Assembly: GCA_937905915.1 (NCBI GenBank)
Contig: CALCVR010000057.1
Span: forward strand, 1 to 5,642
Length of the DNA: 5,642 bases
Direction: 5' to 3'
Source: an uncultured Eubacteriaceae bacterium
GTDB taxonomy: Bacteria > Bacillota > Clostridia > Oscillospirales > Acutalibacteraceae
The translations under genes and the position numbers were made by a program. The notes under the pieces are model-generated. The model was not told the DNA's origin. It ran no database searches and saw nothing but the letters and a program-made list of their open reading frames with translations. The stretch's first letter is position 1. The number at the start of each line of letters is the position of its first letter. Positions 1 through 5,642 of the stretch are shown piece by piece.

Positions 1-152
1 GTAGTATCGTACCGCAGATTGAAGGATACAAATTTCTGGGTATCTGTCCCCATGGATACTTCTACCGCAAACGCCGACGGCATTACCAAAGAAAACGCTA
101 ATGTCAGGCTAAGCAATAGAGCGAATGATTTTTTGATCCATTTTTGAAGCAT
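1..152 (-). CDS. Secreted protein, N-terminal fragment; probable endonuclease/exonuclease/phosphatase (EEP) family
   Basis: Only the first 50 codons are visible, because the gene runs off the left edge. Translation from ATG at 152 gives a basic N-terminus (MLQKWIKKS), a hydrophobic stretch of about 15 residues, and an AFA site suited to signal peptidase I after residue 29, so the product is probably exported. The mature part begins VEVSMGTDTQ and leads into FVSFNLRYDT at residues 41-50. That matches the first beta-strand motif (S/T-F-N-I/L-R-Y-D-T) of EEP-superfamily proteins, in which the Asn helps bind the catalytic metal. Substrate cannot be told: EEP members include nucleases, phosphodiesterases and sphingomyelinases. 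The start is well supported by AAGGAGG 7 nt upstream. It lies in the same direction as the glycogen operon but behind a terminator and with its own promoter candidate, so it is likely a separate transcription unit. I am confident of the gene and signal peptide, moderately so of the family. Confidence 0.75.
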   Translation of the reverse strand, partial: MLQKWIKKSFALLLSLTLAFSLVMPSAFAVEVSMGTDTQKFVSFNLRYDT

Positions 153-159
153 AATAAAT

Positions 160-166
160 CCTCCTT
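160..166 (-). promoter_or_regulatory. Ribosome binding site of the secreted EEP-like protein
   Basis: The minus strand reads AAGGAGG here, a full match to the Shine-Dalgarno consensus, with a 7-nt spacer (ATTTATT) to ATG at 152. It fixes that start rather than the in-frame-independent ATG at 141-139. A second AAGGAGG lies at 200-194 with no start codon at a usable distance. It is separated from this one by a small GAAG/CTTC hairpin. Confidence 0.85.
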
Positions 167-232
167 CTTTTCTTTCTGAAGCCGAACTTCTTTCCTCCTT
201 TCTTGTCTATTTTTCCCAGTCATTCTTTTTTT

Positions 233-261
233 ATTGTATTAAAATTAGCCCAAAAATACAA
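233..261 (-). promoter_or_regulatory. Candidate sigma-A promoter for the secreted EEP-like gene
   Basis: On the minus strand a -10-like TACAAT (238-233, five of six matches to TATAAT) lies exactly 17 nt downstream of a -35-like TTGTAT (261-256, only three of six matches to TTGACA). Transcription would start near 226, leaving a leader of about 74 nt before the ATG at 152. The surroundings are very AT-rich, so chance matches are easy. The weak -35 would fit a promoter that needs an activator, and a perfect inverted repeat sits 1 nt upstream of it. This is inference from sequence match only. Confidence 0.45.
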
Positions 262-262
262 T

Positions 263-288
263 TGACATTTTAGTAAAATAAAATGTCA
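263..288. repeat. Perfect 10-bp inverted repeat, possible operator
   Basis: TGACATTTTA (263-272) and TAAAATGTCA (279-288) are exact reverse complements separated by 6 nt (GTAAAA). The centre-to-centre distance of 16 bp, about one and a half helical turns, is compatible with a dimeric regulator, but I do not recognise the site as any named box. It abuts the -35 of the candidate promoter for the downstream secreted-protein gene. As RNA it would form an AT-rich hairpin with no good U-tract on the minus strand, so a DNA-binding role is more likely than termination. Confidence 0.6.
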
Positions 289-370
289 TATTTTTGTTCA
301 TTTCTTTTATGTAAATTCCCATAATGCGCAGTATTTTCTTTGATAGATTACACAAAAGAAACAAAAATAT

Positions 371-414
371 AAAAAAAAGTCCTCCAAGGTCATTCGATCT
401 TGGAGGACTTTTTT
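371..414 (-). terminator. Intrinsic terminator of the glycogen operon
   Basis: Ten bases, GTCCTCCAAG (379-388), pair perfectly with CTTGGAGGAC (399-408) around a 10-nt loop. The stem extends through flanking A/T pairs, 373-378 with 409-414. Read on the minus strand, the hairpin begins about 10 nt after the glgA stop codon and runs into eight U residues, the classical Rho-independent arrangement. On the plus strand the same structure is followed by six U, so it may also block antisense transcription. It separates the glg operon from the secreted-protein gene downstream. Confidence 0.93.
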
Positions 415-423
415 CTCTTATTC

Positions 424-1851
424 TTATTTTCCACAAAGAGATTTGTAAAGACGAATGTATTCGTTGGCCGATTTTCCCCAACTGTTGTCACATTTCATAG
501 CCCGTTCTACCAAAGTACCCCATCCCTCTTTGCTGGAATAATAACCGGCGATGGCCCGACGGATGGCTGCCAACATATCATGGGCATTGTAGCTTTTAAA
601 GGTAAACCCATTGCCTTTGCCGTCTCCGCTGTCAAAGATACTGTCCTTGAGCCCGCCTGTCTCCCGGACAATAGGAATAGAGCCATAGCGCAATGCAATC
701 ATCTGAGAAAGTCCGCAAGGTTCGCTCTTGGACGGCATTAAAAATAAATCTGATCCCGCGTAGATTTTGTGGGATAGTTCTGGAATAAACCCAATGACCA
801 CTGCCAATTTATCCGGATATTTCGCCTGCATCTCTTGGAAAAAGTTTTCATATACCCAGTCTCCGGAACCGAGTACCACCATCTGGATATCCTCTGTGCT
901 GAGCAATTCATCTAAAATGTACTTGACCAGATCCAACCCCTTATGGGAAACCAGGCGGGTGACCATTCCCATCAACGGGACATCCGCCTTAACGGGAAGC
1001 CCCATACGTTCTTGAAGGCATTTTTTATTCTCCGCCTTGCCGGAAGAATCCTCTACAGAATAGTCGGCGTAAATCTGATCATCCTTTTCCGGGTTATAAA
1101 GCTGTGTGTCGATGCCGTTGAGAATGCCGGACAATTTCCCTTGATTTTCTCTCAAAATAGGATCCAACCCATGGGAGAACCACGGATCCAAAAGCTCCTG
1201 GGCGTAACTGGGGCTGACAGTAGAAACCCAATCGGCCATCTGAATAGCGCCCTTTACTTCATTGACATCCCCATCAAATTCTACAATGCTTTTAGCATAT
1301 TGAGGAAGGCCAAATACGTCCTCTAGGATCTCCATCCCATACTGGCCTTGATACTGGATGTTGTGAATGGTAAAAAGGGTCTTGATCCCTTCAAAACCAG
1401 GACGGTCCTGATAAAACAGCTTATAATAGATGGGCAATAAAGCGGTTTGCCAATCGTTTGTATGGATGACATCCGGTTTAAAGTCGATGTATGGGATAAT
1501 TTCAATGGCAGCACGAGAGAGGAAGGCAAAGCGTTCCGCATCATCGTAATGTCCATAAAGTCCTTGGCGTTTAAAGTAATACTGATTATCCAATAGGTAA
1601 TAGGTTACGCCGTTGTACTTGGCTTCAAAAATGCCACAGTACTGGCGTCTCCACGAGACAGGAACCGACAAGCTTGTGACAAACTGCATGGTGTCCTTCA
1701 GATCTTGTGGGATATCTTCATACAGAGGCATGACCACACGGCATCCTACCAGCCGGGAACGGATGGCTTGTGGCAAGGAACCCGCAACATCTCCTAGGCC
1801 GCCGGTTGCGGCAAAAGGACGGGCTTCACTGGTTACAAACAATACTTTCAT
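424..1851 (-). CDS. glgA: Glycogen synthase (ADP-glucose: alpha-1,4-glucan glucosyltransferase), GT5 family
   Basis: GlgA transfers glucose from ADP-glucose to the non-reducing end of an alpha-1,4-glucan in the cytoplasm. The product is 475 residues, close to the 477 of E. coli GlgA, with two Rossmann-like domains (GT-B fold). Visible landmarks are the N-terminal TGGLGDVAGSLP loop (16-27), HTNDWQT (130-136), HNIQYQG (163-169), GILNGID (242-248), TRLVSHKG with Arg299 and Lys304 (298-305), and PSKSEPCGLSQ with Glu377 (373-383). These match the ADP-glucose binding and catalytic positions of the family. The usual lysine of the K-T/S-GGL motif is Ala15 here. The start is ATG at 1851, with GGAGG 8 nt upstream. 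An in-frame TTG at 1866 lies inside that Shine-Dalgarno stretch and would add five residues, so it is unlikely. It is the last gene of the operon, 189 nt after glgD and directly before a terminator. Confidence 0.97.
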   Translation of the reverse strand: MKVLFVTSEARPFAATGGLGDVAGSLPQAIRSRLVGCRVVMPLYEDIPQDLKDTMQFVTSLSVPVSWRRQYCGIFEAKYNGVTYYLLDNQYYFKRQGLYGHYDDAERFAFLSRAAIEIIPYIDFKPDVIHTNDWQTALLPIYYKLFYQDRPGFEGIKTLFTIHNIQYQGQYGMEILEDVFGLPQYAKSIVEFDGDVNEVKGAIQMADWVSTVSPSYAQELLDPWFSHGLDPILRENQGKLSGILNGIDTQLYNPEKDDQIYADYSVEDSSGKAENKKCLQERMGLPVKADVPLMGMVTRLVSHKGLDLVKYILDELLSTEDIQMVVLGSGDWVYENFFQEMQAKYPDKLAVVIGFIPELSHKIYAGSDLFLMPSKSEPCGLSQMIALRYGSIPIVRETGGLKDSIFDSGDGKGNGFTFKSYNAHDMLAAIRRAIAGYYSSKEGWGTLVERAMKCDNSWGKSANEYIRLYKSLCGK

Positions 1852-2040
1852 GCTACCTTCCTCCAATCCATTTATAGAAGGGGAGCTTTTTATCCGGATC
1901 CTTCCTTTGGTCTAAAAAGGCTCTCCGTTATAGACTCAGAAATCCAAGCAGCGGCCCAGCAAAAGCGGACCGCTGCTTTAAAAAATAGCCCAAAGAACTA
2001 TTTTTTAGAGCCCCTTCCATCTGTTTAATCTATTGGGCTC
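1852..2040 (-). promoter_or_regulatory. Structured glgD-glgA intercistronic spacer
   Basis: This 189-nt spacer carries no ORF of note but several inverted repeats that would fold in the glgD-glgA transcript. (1) GAGCCC (2008-2013) pairs with GGGCTC (2035-2040), right after the glgD stop. (2) AAAAAATAG (1980-1988) pairs with CTATTTTTT (1998-2006). (3) AAGCAGCGG (1946-1954) pairs with CCGCTGCTT (1970-1978), the strongest stem. (4) A weaker GTCTA (1910-1914)/TAGAC (1931-1935) stem has internal mismatches. A competing pairing joins AGCCCAA (1987-1993) to TTGGGCT (2033-2039), incompatible with stems 1 and 2. None of the GC-rich stems is followed by a U-tract, so a full terminator is not evident. 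A TATAAC (minus, 1932-1927) has no -35 partner, so I do not call an internal promoter. Likely roles are mRNA stabilisation or tuning of glgA; that is inference. Confidence 0.55.
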
Positions 2041-3156
2041 TTAGACTACTGCATTTTTCTCAATAAATACCGGATAAGTTTCATATCCCATCAAGATTCT
2101 GCCGGGCTGTAGCACCACGTTTTTATCGGTTACTACATAAGAAATTTTGGCATCGTCGCATAGTGTGGTATCCTGTCCAATAATGGAATTCTTTACCGAA
2201 CATCCTTTGCCTATGTGTACTCCACGGAATAAAATGGAATTTTCCACTTCACCCTCAATGAGGCATCCATCGGCGATAAGGGAACCCTTTACTGACGAAC
2301 CAATGCCGTAACGCGTAGGCATATCGTCCCGCACTTTGGTATATATTGGACGATTGCGCTCAAACAGCTGGCTGGAAACATTCTGTTTGAGCAAGTCCAT
2401 ATTAACTCGGAAGTAATCGTTCAAAGAGCTGATGGCTCCCACATATTCATCCACATGATAACCAAAGATACGGCTGGTAGCTGATCTAGCTTGGATGACA
2501 TCCCGTAGAAAGTCCTGAATATTGCGGCTGACAGCATCTGAAATCAGCCATTCTAAATATTCCTTACGCATCAAATAGACATTGAGTCCATAGTTGCATT
2601 TTGTGATGCCGATGGGATCTACATCAAGCGAACGAACCCGGTCGTATTCATCCAGATTCAACACCGTGATATTTTTGGCGGAGGTGGGACGCACGCCGTC
2701 TTTATAAGCAATGGTAATGTCCGCCTTATTGGCAATATGCGCCTGTAACATTTTGAGCATGTCAAAATTGACTACAAAGTTGCAATCGGACATAATGACA
2801 TACTCTTCATTGGAATGTTTGAGGAAGTTGGCAATACCGGAAAGGGCCTGAATACGGTTGGTATAAACGGCGTTTCCTTGGCCAAAGGGTGGTAAGATAA
2901 AAAGGCCGCCGTGTTTTCTAGATAAATCCCACGCTTTTCCTGAACCAAGGTGATCCATCATGGACTGATAATTGAGTTTTGTGACAACGCCTACCTTATT
3001 AATTCCTGAGTTTACCATATTGGAGAGTGGGAAATCAATCAAGCGATACCGGCCGCCAAAGGGGATGGAGCCTAATGTACGCACGGTTGTCAGCTCATGG
3101 ACAAAGTCATCGTGCATATTGGAAAAAATAACGCCTAAAACATTATTGCCTCTCAT
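2041..3156 (-). CDS. glgD: GlgD, ADP-glucose pyrophosphorylase regulatory/non-catalytic subunit
   Basis: This 371-residue protein is a paralogue of the preceding GlgC. It keeps the fold landmarks PFGGRYRLIDFPLSN (32-46) and a C-terminal left-handed beta-helix hexapeptide region (about 285-345) but lacks key catalytic elements. The glycine-rich GGxGxRL nucleotide loop is replaced by GVIFSNMH (8-15). The SGDH motif is replaced by SDCN (123-126), so ungapped alignment puts Cys where GlgC has its catalytic Asp. The E-E-K-P lysine motif is absent. In Bacillota such GlgD proteins associate with GlgC and change its activity (known for Geobacillus stearothermophilus), and that role is inferred here. 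The start is ATG at 3156, 1 nt after the glgC stop, with AAGGAGG 12 nt upstream inside the end of glgC. The spacing is long, but an in-frame TTG at 3189 would place that ribosome site within the coding sequence. Translational coupling to glgC is likely. Confidence 0.93.
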   Translation of the reverse strand: MRGNNVLGVIFSNMHDDFVHELTTVRTLGSIPFGGRYRLIDFPLSNMVNSGINKVGVVTKLNYQSMMDHLGSGKAWDLSRKHGGLFILPPFGQGNAVYTNRIQALSGIANFLKHSNEEYVIMSDCNFVVNFDMLKMLQAHIANKADITIAYKDGVRPTSAKNITVLNLDEYDRVRSLDVDPIGITKCNYGLNVYLMRKEYLEWLISDAVSRNIQDFLRDVIQARSATSRIFGYHVDEYVGAISSLNDYFRVNMDLLKQNVSSQLFERNRPIYTKVRDDMPTRYGIGSSVKGSLIADGCLIEGEVENSILFRGVHIGKGCSVKNSIIGQDTTLCDDAKISYVVTDKNVVLQPGRILMGYETYPVFIEKNAVV

Positions 3157-3157
3157 C

Positions 3158-4375
3158 TTATTTTTCCGCCTCCTTGATATCCTGATCAATCATTACCTTG
3201 GGCGGAACAACGGCGCCCGCTCCAACGGTCAACTGTTCCCCTATCACAGCGACGCCCCATCCATCTAAATTGGTGCTCTCTTCCGGGCGTCCGCCCACTG
3301 TGGCGCCCTGGCCGATGACCGCGCCTTCTCCAATGATGGCGTATTGCACCACAGCATCTTCCATAATCTTAGCTCCCGGCATGATGATGGAATCCCTCAC
3401 CACCGCTCCGGGCGCGATGTATACATCGGAAAATAGAATGGAGAAATCCACCTTGCCATAAATCATAGAGCCCTCGGTGACCATGGAATTTTCAATCTCA
3501 GCCGTAGGACCTACATATTGAGGAGGGAGTTCTGGATTGCGGGCATAGATTTTCCAAGCCGGATCGGATAAATCCAAATCCACCTTTGGATTGAGTAGGT
3601 CCATATTCGCCTCCCAAAGGCTGTCAATGGTTCCTACATCCTTCCAGTATCCGTCAAACCTCCAGGCAAACATGCGCTGGCCGTCAGCCAACATGGCCGG
3701 AAGGACGTTTTTGCCAAAGTCATTGGAGGATTTGGGATCTTTTTCATCCTCCTCCAAGAACCGGCGCAGCTTGCTCCAACTGAACATATAAATGCCCATA
3801 GAGGCCAGATTGCTCTTTGGTTTCTTGGGTTTTTCCTCAAACTCGTAGATGGAACCGTCTTCATTGGTGTTAAGGATGCCGAAGCGAGAAGCTTCTTCCA
3901 TGGGGACTTCCATGACGGCAATGGTGCAGTCGGCCTTCATCTCCTTATGATAGGCAAGCATTTGGGAGTAGTCCATCTTATAAATATGATCGCCGGACAG
4001 AACTACTACATAGTCCGGATCATATCGTTCTATAAAGGGGATGTTTTGGTAGATAGCATTGGCGGTGCCTTTGTACCAATCGGCGCCTTTGCTGCGCTGG
4101 TAGGGAGGCAAAACATGCACACCGCCGGTGCGGCTGTCCAGATCCCAAGGCTGACCGTTGCCGATGTACTCATTGAGTAGCAGCGGCTGATACTGGGTTA
4201 AAACGCCAACCGTCTCAATGCCTGAATTGACACAGTTAGAAAGAGGAAAATCAATAATACGATACTTGCCTCCAAAGGGGACGGCTGGTTTCGCCAGATT
4301 GCGCGTCAAAACACCCAAACGACTGCCCTGCCCTCCCGCTAATAACATAGCGATACATTCCTGCTTGCGAAACAT
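3158..4375 (-). CDS. glgC: Glucose-1-phosphate adenylyltransferase (ADP-glucose pyrophosphorylase), catalytic subunit
   Basis: GlgC makes ADP-glucose and pyrophosphate from glucose-1-phosphate and ATP, the first committed step of glycogen synthesis, in the cytoplasm. The 405-residue product has the complete nucleotidyltransferase signature: GGQGSRL (14-20), Lys29 in [18 protein letters not shown] (33-47), GTANAIYQN (103-111), [10 protein letters not shown] with catalytic Asp129 (127-136), EEKP with the glucose-1-phosphate-binding Lys182 (180-183), and WKDVGT with metal-binding Asp246 (244-249). The C-terminus (about 285-395) is a left-handed beta-helix of hexapeptide repeats, ending in [12 protein letters not shown]. 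It is shorter than E. coli GlgC (431). I chose ATG at 4375, with GGAGG 10 nt upstream. ATG at 4384 would overlap the glgB stop as ATGA, but has only 1 nt between GGAGG and the codon, and gives a 408-residue product. All residues needed for activity are present, in contrast to the neighbouring GlgD. Confidence 0.96.
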   Translation of the reverse strand: MFRKQECIAMLLAGGQGSRLGVLTRNLAKPAVPFGGKYRIIDFPLSNCVNSGIETVGVLTQYQPLLLNEYIGNGQPWDLDSRTGGVHVLPPYQRSKGADWYKGTANAIYQNIPFIERYDPDYVVVLSGDHIYKMDYSQMLAYHKEMKADCTIAVMEVPMEEASRFGILNTNEDGSIYEFEEKPKKPKSNLASMGIYMFSWSKLRRFLEEDEKDPKSSNDFGKNVLPAMLADGQRMFAWRFDGYWKDVGTIDSLWEANMDLLNPKVDLDLSDPAWKIYARNPELPPQYVGPTAEIENSMVTEGSMIYGKVDFSILFSDVYIAPGAVVRDSIIMPGAKIMEDAVVQYAIIGEGAVIGQGATVGGRPEESTNLDGWGVAVIGEQLTVGAGAVVPPKVMIDQDIKEAEK

Positions 4376-4380
4376 AGTGG

Positions 4381-5642
4381 TCATTCCTCCTTTGTATTGT
4401 CGGCCTTTTTGGTGCGTTTGCGCGGAGTGGCGGTGGCTTTTGTCGCCGCTCTTTTCTTTGTGGCTGGCTTAGAAGATTTCTCTCCTTTGCCGGCGGTCGA
4501 TTTGGATGTTTTGGCGGATACTTTCCCCGCCGATTCCGATGAAGCAGTCTTTTTGACACGTTTTTTGCGAACCCGGGTACATTTCAAATACAACACTGAC
4601 AGAGCCGGCAGAGCTAATTTCAAGGACTGCTCAAACCCATGCATCGGCTTGCGGATGTTGGAAGAAAGATCCCCTGGATTGCCGAAGCCCGATCCCCCGA
4701 ACGCAGGATCATCGGTATTAAACACCTCCCGATAAATGCCATTGACCGGAACACCGATCTCGTATTGTTCAAACCGCGTACCTGAAAAATTGCAAATAAT
4801 AATAAGCTCGTCCCCTTTGTCATCGATGCGGCGGAAGCTGATAACAGAATTAGCCGAATCGTCGTGGGCAATCCAAGAGAAGCCTTCCCAAGAATAATCC
4901 ACCTGCCACAAAGGAGCATTATCCAAATAAAAGTGGTTGAGCGCCTTACAGTAATCCTGCATCTTTTTGTGCATCTCTACATCCAGGAGCATCCAGTCCA
5001 ATTCCGACTTGTAGTCCCATTCCTTCATTTGTCCAAATTCTTGACCCATGAAGATCAACTTTTTACCCGGATGAGCCATAGTATAGGCGTAAAACGCCCG
5101 CAAACCTGCGAATTTCTGTAAATATTCGCCTGGCATCTTATTCATCAAAGAGCACTTTCCATGAACCACTTCGTCATGGGAAATGGCCAATATATAATTT
5201 TCCGAAAAGGCATAAAAGAATGAAAAGGTCAAGCTGTCGTGATTATACGGCCGATAAATAGGATCCAACGACATATACCGCAGCATGTCGTTCATCCATC
5301 CCATATTCCACTTAAAGTTAAATCCCAAACCTCCCACATAGGTCGGCTTGGATACAAGCGGCCACGCTGTAGACTCTTCCGCAATCATCATGGTGTTGGG
5401 ATGCTCCTTAAACACCGCTTCATTGACCTTACGAATAAAATCCACCGCTTCCAGATTTTCATGGCCGCCGTATTGATTGGGGATCCATTCTCCATCCCGG
5501 CGGTTGTAATCCAGATACAGCATAGAGGCTACCGCGTCCATACGGATGCCGTCCACGTGGTATTTTTCCACCCAGAACATGGCGCTGGACATCAAGAACG
5601 ACTGTACCTCATTGCGTCCGTAGTCAAACACACAGGTACCCC
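4381..5642 (-). CDS. glgB: 1,4-alpha-glucan branching enzyme, C-terminal part (start outside window), with basic C-terminal tail
   Basis: GlgB cleaves alpha-1,4 chains and rejoins them as alpha-1,6 branches in glycogen. About 419 residues are visible. The frame is open to the right edge, and the codons before VFDYGRNEV read G-T-C, matching the W-G-T-x-V-F-D-Y-G family motif, so the true start lies beyond 5642. GH13 catalytic elements are intact: [11 protein letters not shown] with the nucleophile Asp at 5538-5536, MIAEEST with the general acid Glu at 5379-5377, and SHDEVVHGK with the transition-state Asp at 5175-5173. The C-terminal beta-domain ends with [10 protein letters not shown], where most GlgB proteins stop. 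Here the frame continues for 66 more residues (4581-4384) rich in Lys, Arg, Ala, Ser and Thr. The stop codon lies in the ribosome-binding region of glgC, so translation of the two is probably coupled. Confidence 0.96.
   Translation of the reverse strand, partial: GTCVFDYGRNEVQSFLMSSAMFWVEKYHVDGIRMDAVASMLYLDYNRRDGEWIPNQYGGHENLEAVDFIRKVNEAVFKEHPNTMMIAEESTAWPLVSKPTYVGGLGFNFKWNMGWMNDMLRYMSLDPIYRPYNHDSLTFSFFYAFSENYILAISHDEVVHGKCSLMNKMPGEYLQKFAGLRAFYAYTMAHPGKKLIFMGQEFGQMKEWDYKSELDWMLLDVEMHKKMQDYCKALNHFYLDNAPLWQVDYSWEGFSWIAHDDSANSVISFRRIDDKGDELIIICNFSGTRFEQYEIGVPVNGIYREVFNTDDPAFGGSGFGNPGDLSSNIRKPMHGFEQSLKLALPALSVLYLKCTRVRKKRVKKTASSESAGKVSAKTSKSTAGKGEKSSKPATKKRAATKATATPRKRTKKADNTKEE
4384..4581 (-). 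other. Lysine-rich, low-complexity C-terminal extension of GlgB
   Basis: This is the last 66 residues of GlgB, after the conserved SVLYLK end of the beta-domain. By count it has 17 Lys, 6 Arg, 10 Ala, 10 Thr, 8 Ser and only 5 acidic residues, with no aromatic residue. It contains short basic clusters such as RVRKKRVKK and PRKRTKK. The composition resembles the disordered tails of histone H1-like proteins. It is in frame with the enzyme, and the final codons (K-E-E, stop) double as the glgC Shine-Dalgarno sequence, so it does not look like a frameshift artefact. Its function is unknown. Electrostatic binding to nucleic acid, to other acidic partners or to a cell component is possible. Confidence 0.85.
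4385..4393 (-). promoter_or_regulatory. Ribosome binding site that decides the glgC start
   Basis: The minus strand reads AAAGGAGGA, formed by the last codons of glgB. From GGAGG it is 1 nt to the ATG at 4384 but 10 nt to the ATG at 4375. A ribosome bound here could hardly use the first ATG, which favours the second. The conserved core ([14 protein letters not shown]) follows within a few residues of either start. Confidence 0.7.

Noticed and set aside
262..291. Plus-strand promoter from TTGACA at 262
   Set aside because: The -35 is perfect but no reasonable -10 lies 16-18 nt downstream, and there is no plus-strand gene to serve. The match arises from the palindrome.
245..481. Minus-strand 78-codon ORF over the glgA end and terminator
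   Set aside because: It runs out of frame with glgA, crosses the terminator hairpin, and shows no ribosome site or recognisable protein.
1852..1866. Upstream TTG start adding five residues to GlgA
   Set aside because: The TTG and following codons are themselves the Shine-Dalgarno sequence (TTGGAGGAAGG) of the ATG at 1851, which also matches the conserved N-terminus MKVLFV.
1980..2006. A6-TAG/CTA-T6 hairpin as an intrinsic terminator between glgD and glgA
   Set aside because: The stem has only one G-C pair, and its U residues are part of the stem rather than a following tract, so it is too weak to call a terminator.
3157..3189. Upstream TTG start adding eleven residues ([10 protein letters not shown]) to GlgD
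   Set aside because: The extension encodes the AAGGAGG ribosome site and overlaps the end of glgC. The conserved part begins after the ATG at 3156.
4251..4559. Minus-strand 102-codon ORF, very rich in Arg/Lys/Pro
   Set aside because: It is an out-of-frame reading across the glgB-glgC junction. Both true genes are intact in other frames and have ribosome binding sites; the basic composition is a shadow of the GlgB tail.
4397..4735. Plus-strand ORF of 112 codons opposite the GlgB tail with a hydrophobic N-terminal part
   Set aside because: It is the antisense of the lysine-rich tail and beta-domain (Lys/Ala codons read as Phe/Ala/Val). It has no family resemblance, and the minus strand is clearly coding with intact GlgB motifs.
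4381..5631. GTG at 5631 as an internal start giving a short GlgB
   Set aside because: The frame stays open to the right edge with conserved G-T-C before VFDYGRNEV, and the codon lies inside the GH13 catalytic domain, so it is an internal valine.

Overview
The window carries the distal part of a bacterial glycogen-synthesis operon, read entirely on the minus strand, followed by the first codons of an unrelated secreted protein. The gene order glgB-glgC-glgD-glgA, a separate GlgD subunit next to GlgC, strong AAGGAGG ribosome binding sites and moderate base composition point to a Bacillota (Firmicutes) organism, most likely a Clostridia member of the Ruminococcaceae/Oscillospiraceae type. The class and family placement is inference from gene content and protein style, not from a marker gene.

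Layout, following transcription from right to left. At 5642-4381 lies the C-terminal ~420 residues of the branching enzyme GlgB; its start is outside the window, and it ends in an unusual 66-residue Lys/Ala/Ser/Thr-rich tail. Next come GlgC (4375-3158), the catalytic ADP-glucose pyrophosphorylase, and GlgD (3156-2041), a degenerate GlgC paralogue starting 1 nt after the glgC stop. A 189-nt spacer with several RNA hairpins separates GlgD from GlgA, the glycogen synthase (1851-424). A strong intrinsic terminator at 414-371 closes the operon. Beyond it, a short AT-rich intergenic region holds a candidate sigma-A promoter and a perfect 10-bp inverted repeat. These precede a gene starting at 152, which encodes a signal peptide and the first strand of an endonuclease/exonuclease/phosphatase-like domain and runs off the left edge.

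How the genes work together: GlgC, probably in a complex with GlgD, makes ADP-glucose from glucose-1-phosphate and ATP. GlgA adds the glucosyl unit to growing alpha-1,4 chains, and GlgB introduces alpha-1,6 branches. The near-zero gaps between glgB, glgC and glgD suggest translational coupling, while the longer structured spacer leaves room for separate tuning of GlgA. No degradative gene (glgP, pullulanase) is visible in the window.

I saw no mobile element, CRISPR array, tRNA or rRNA, and no convincing gene on the plus strand. The window is mostly a conventional metabolic operon. The points most worth a second look are the basic GlgB tail, the loss of the usual GlgA N-terminal lysine, the structured glgD-glgA spacer and the palindrome upstream of the secreted-protein gene.
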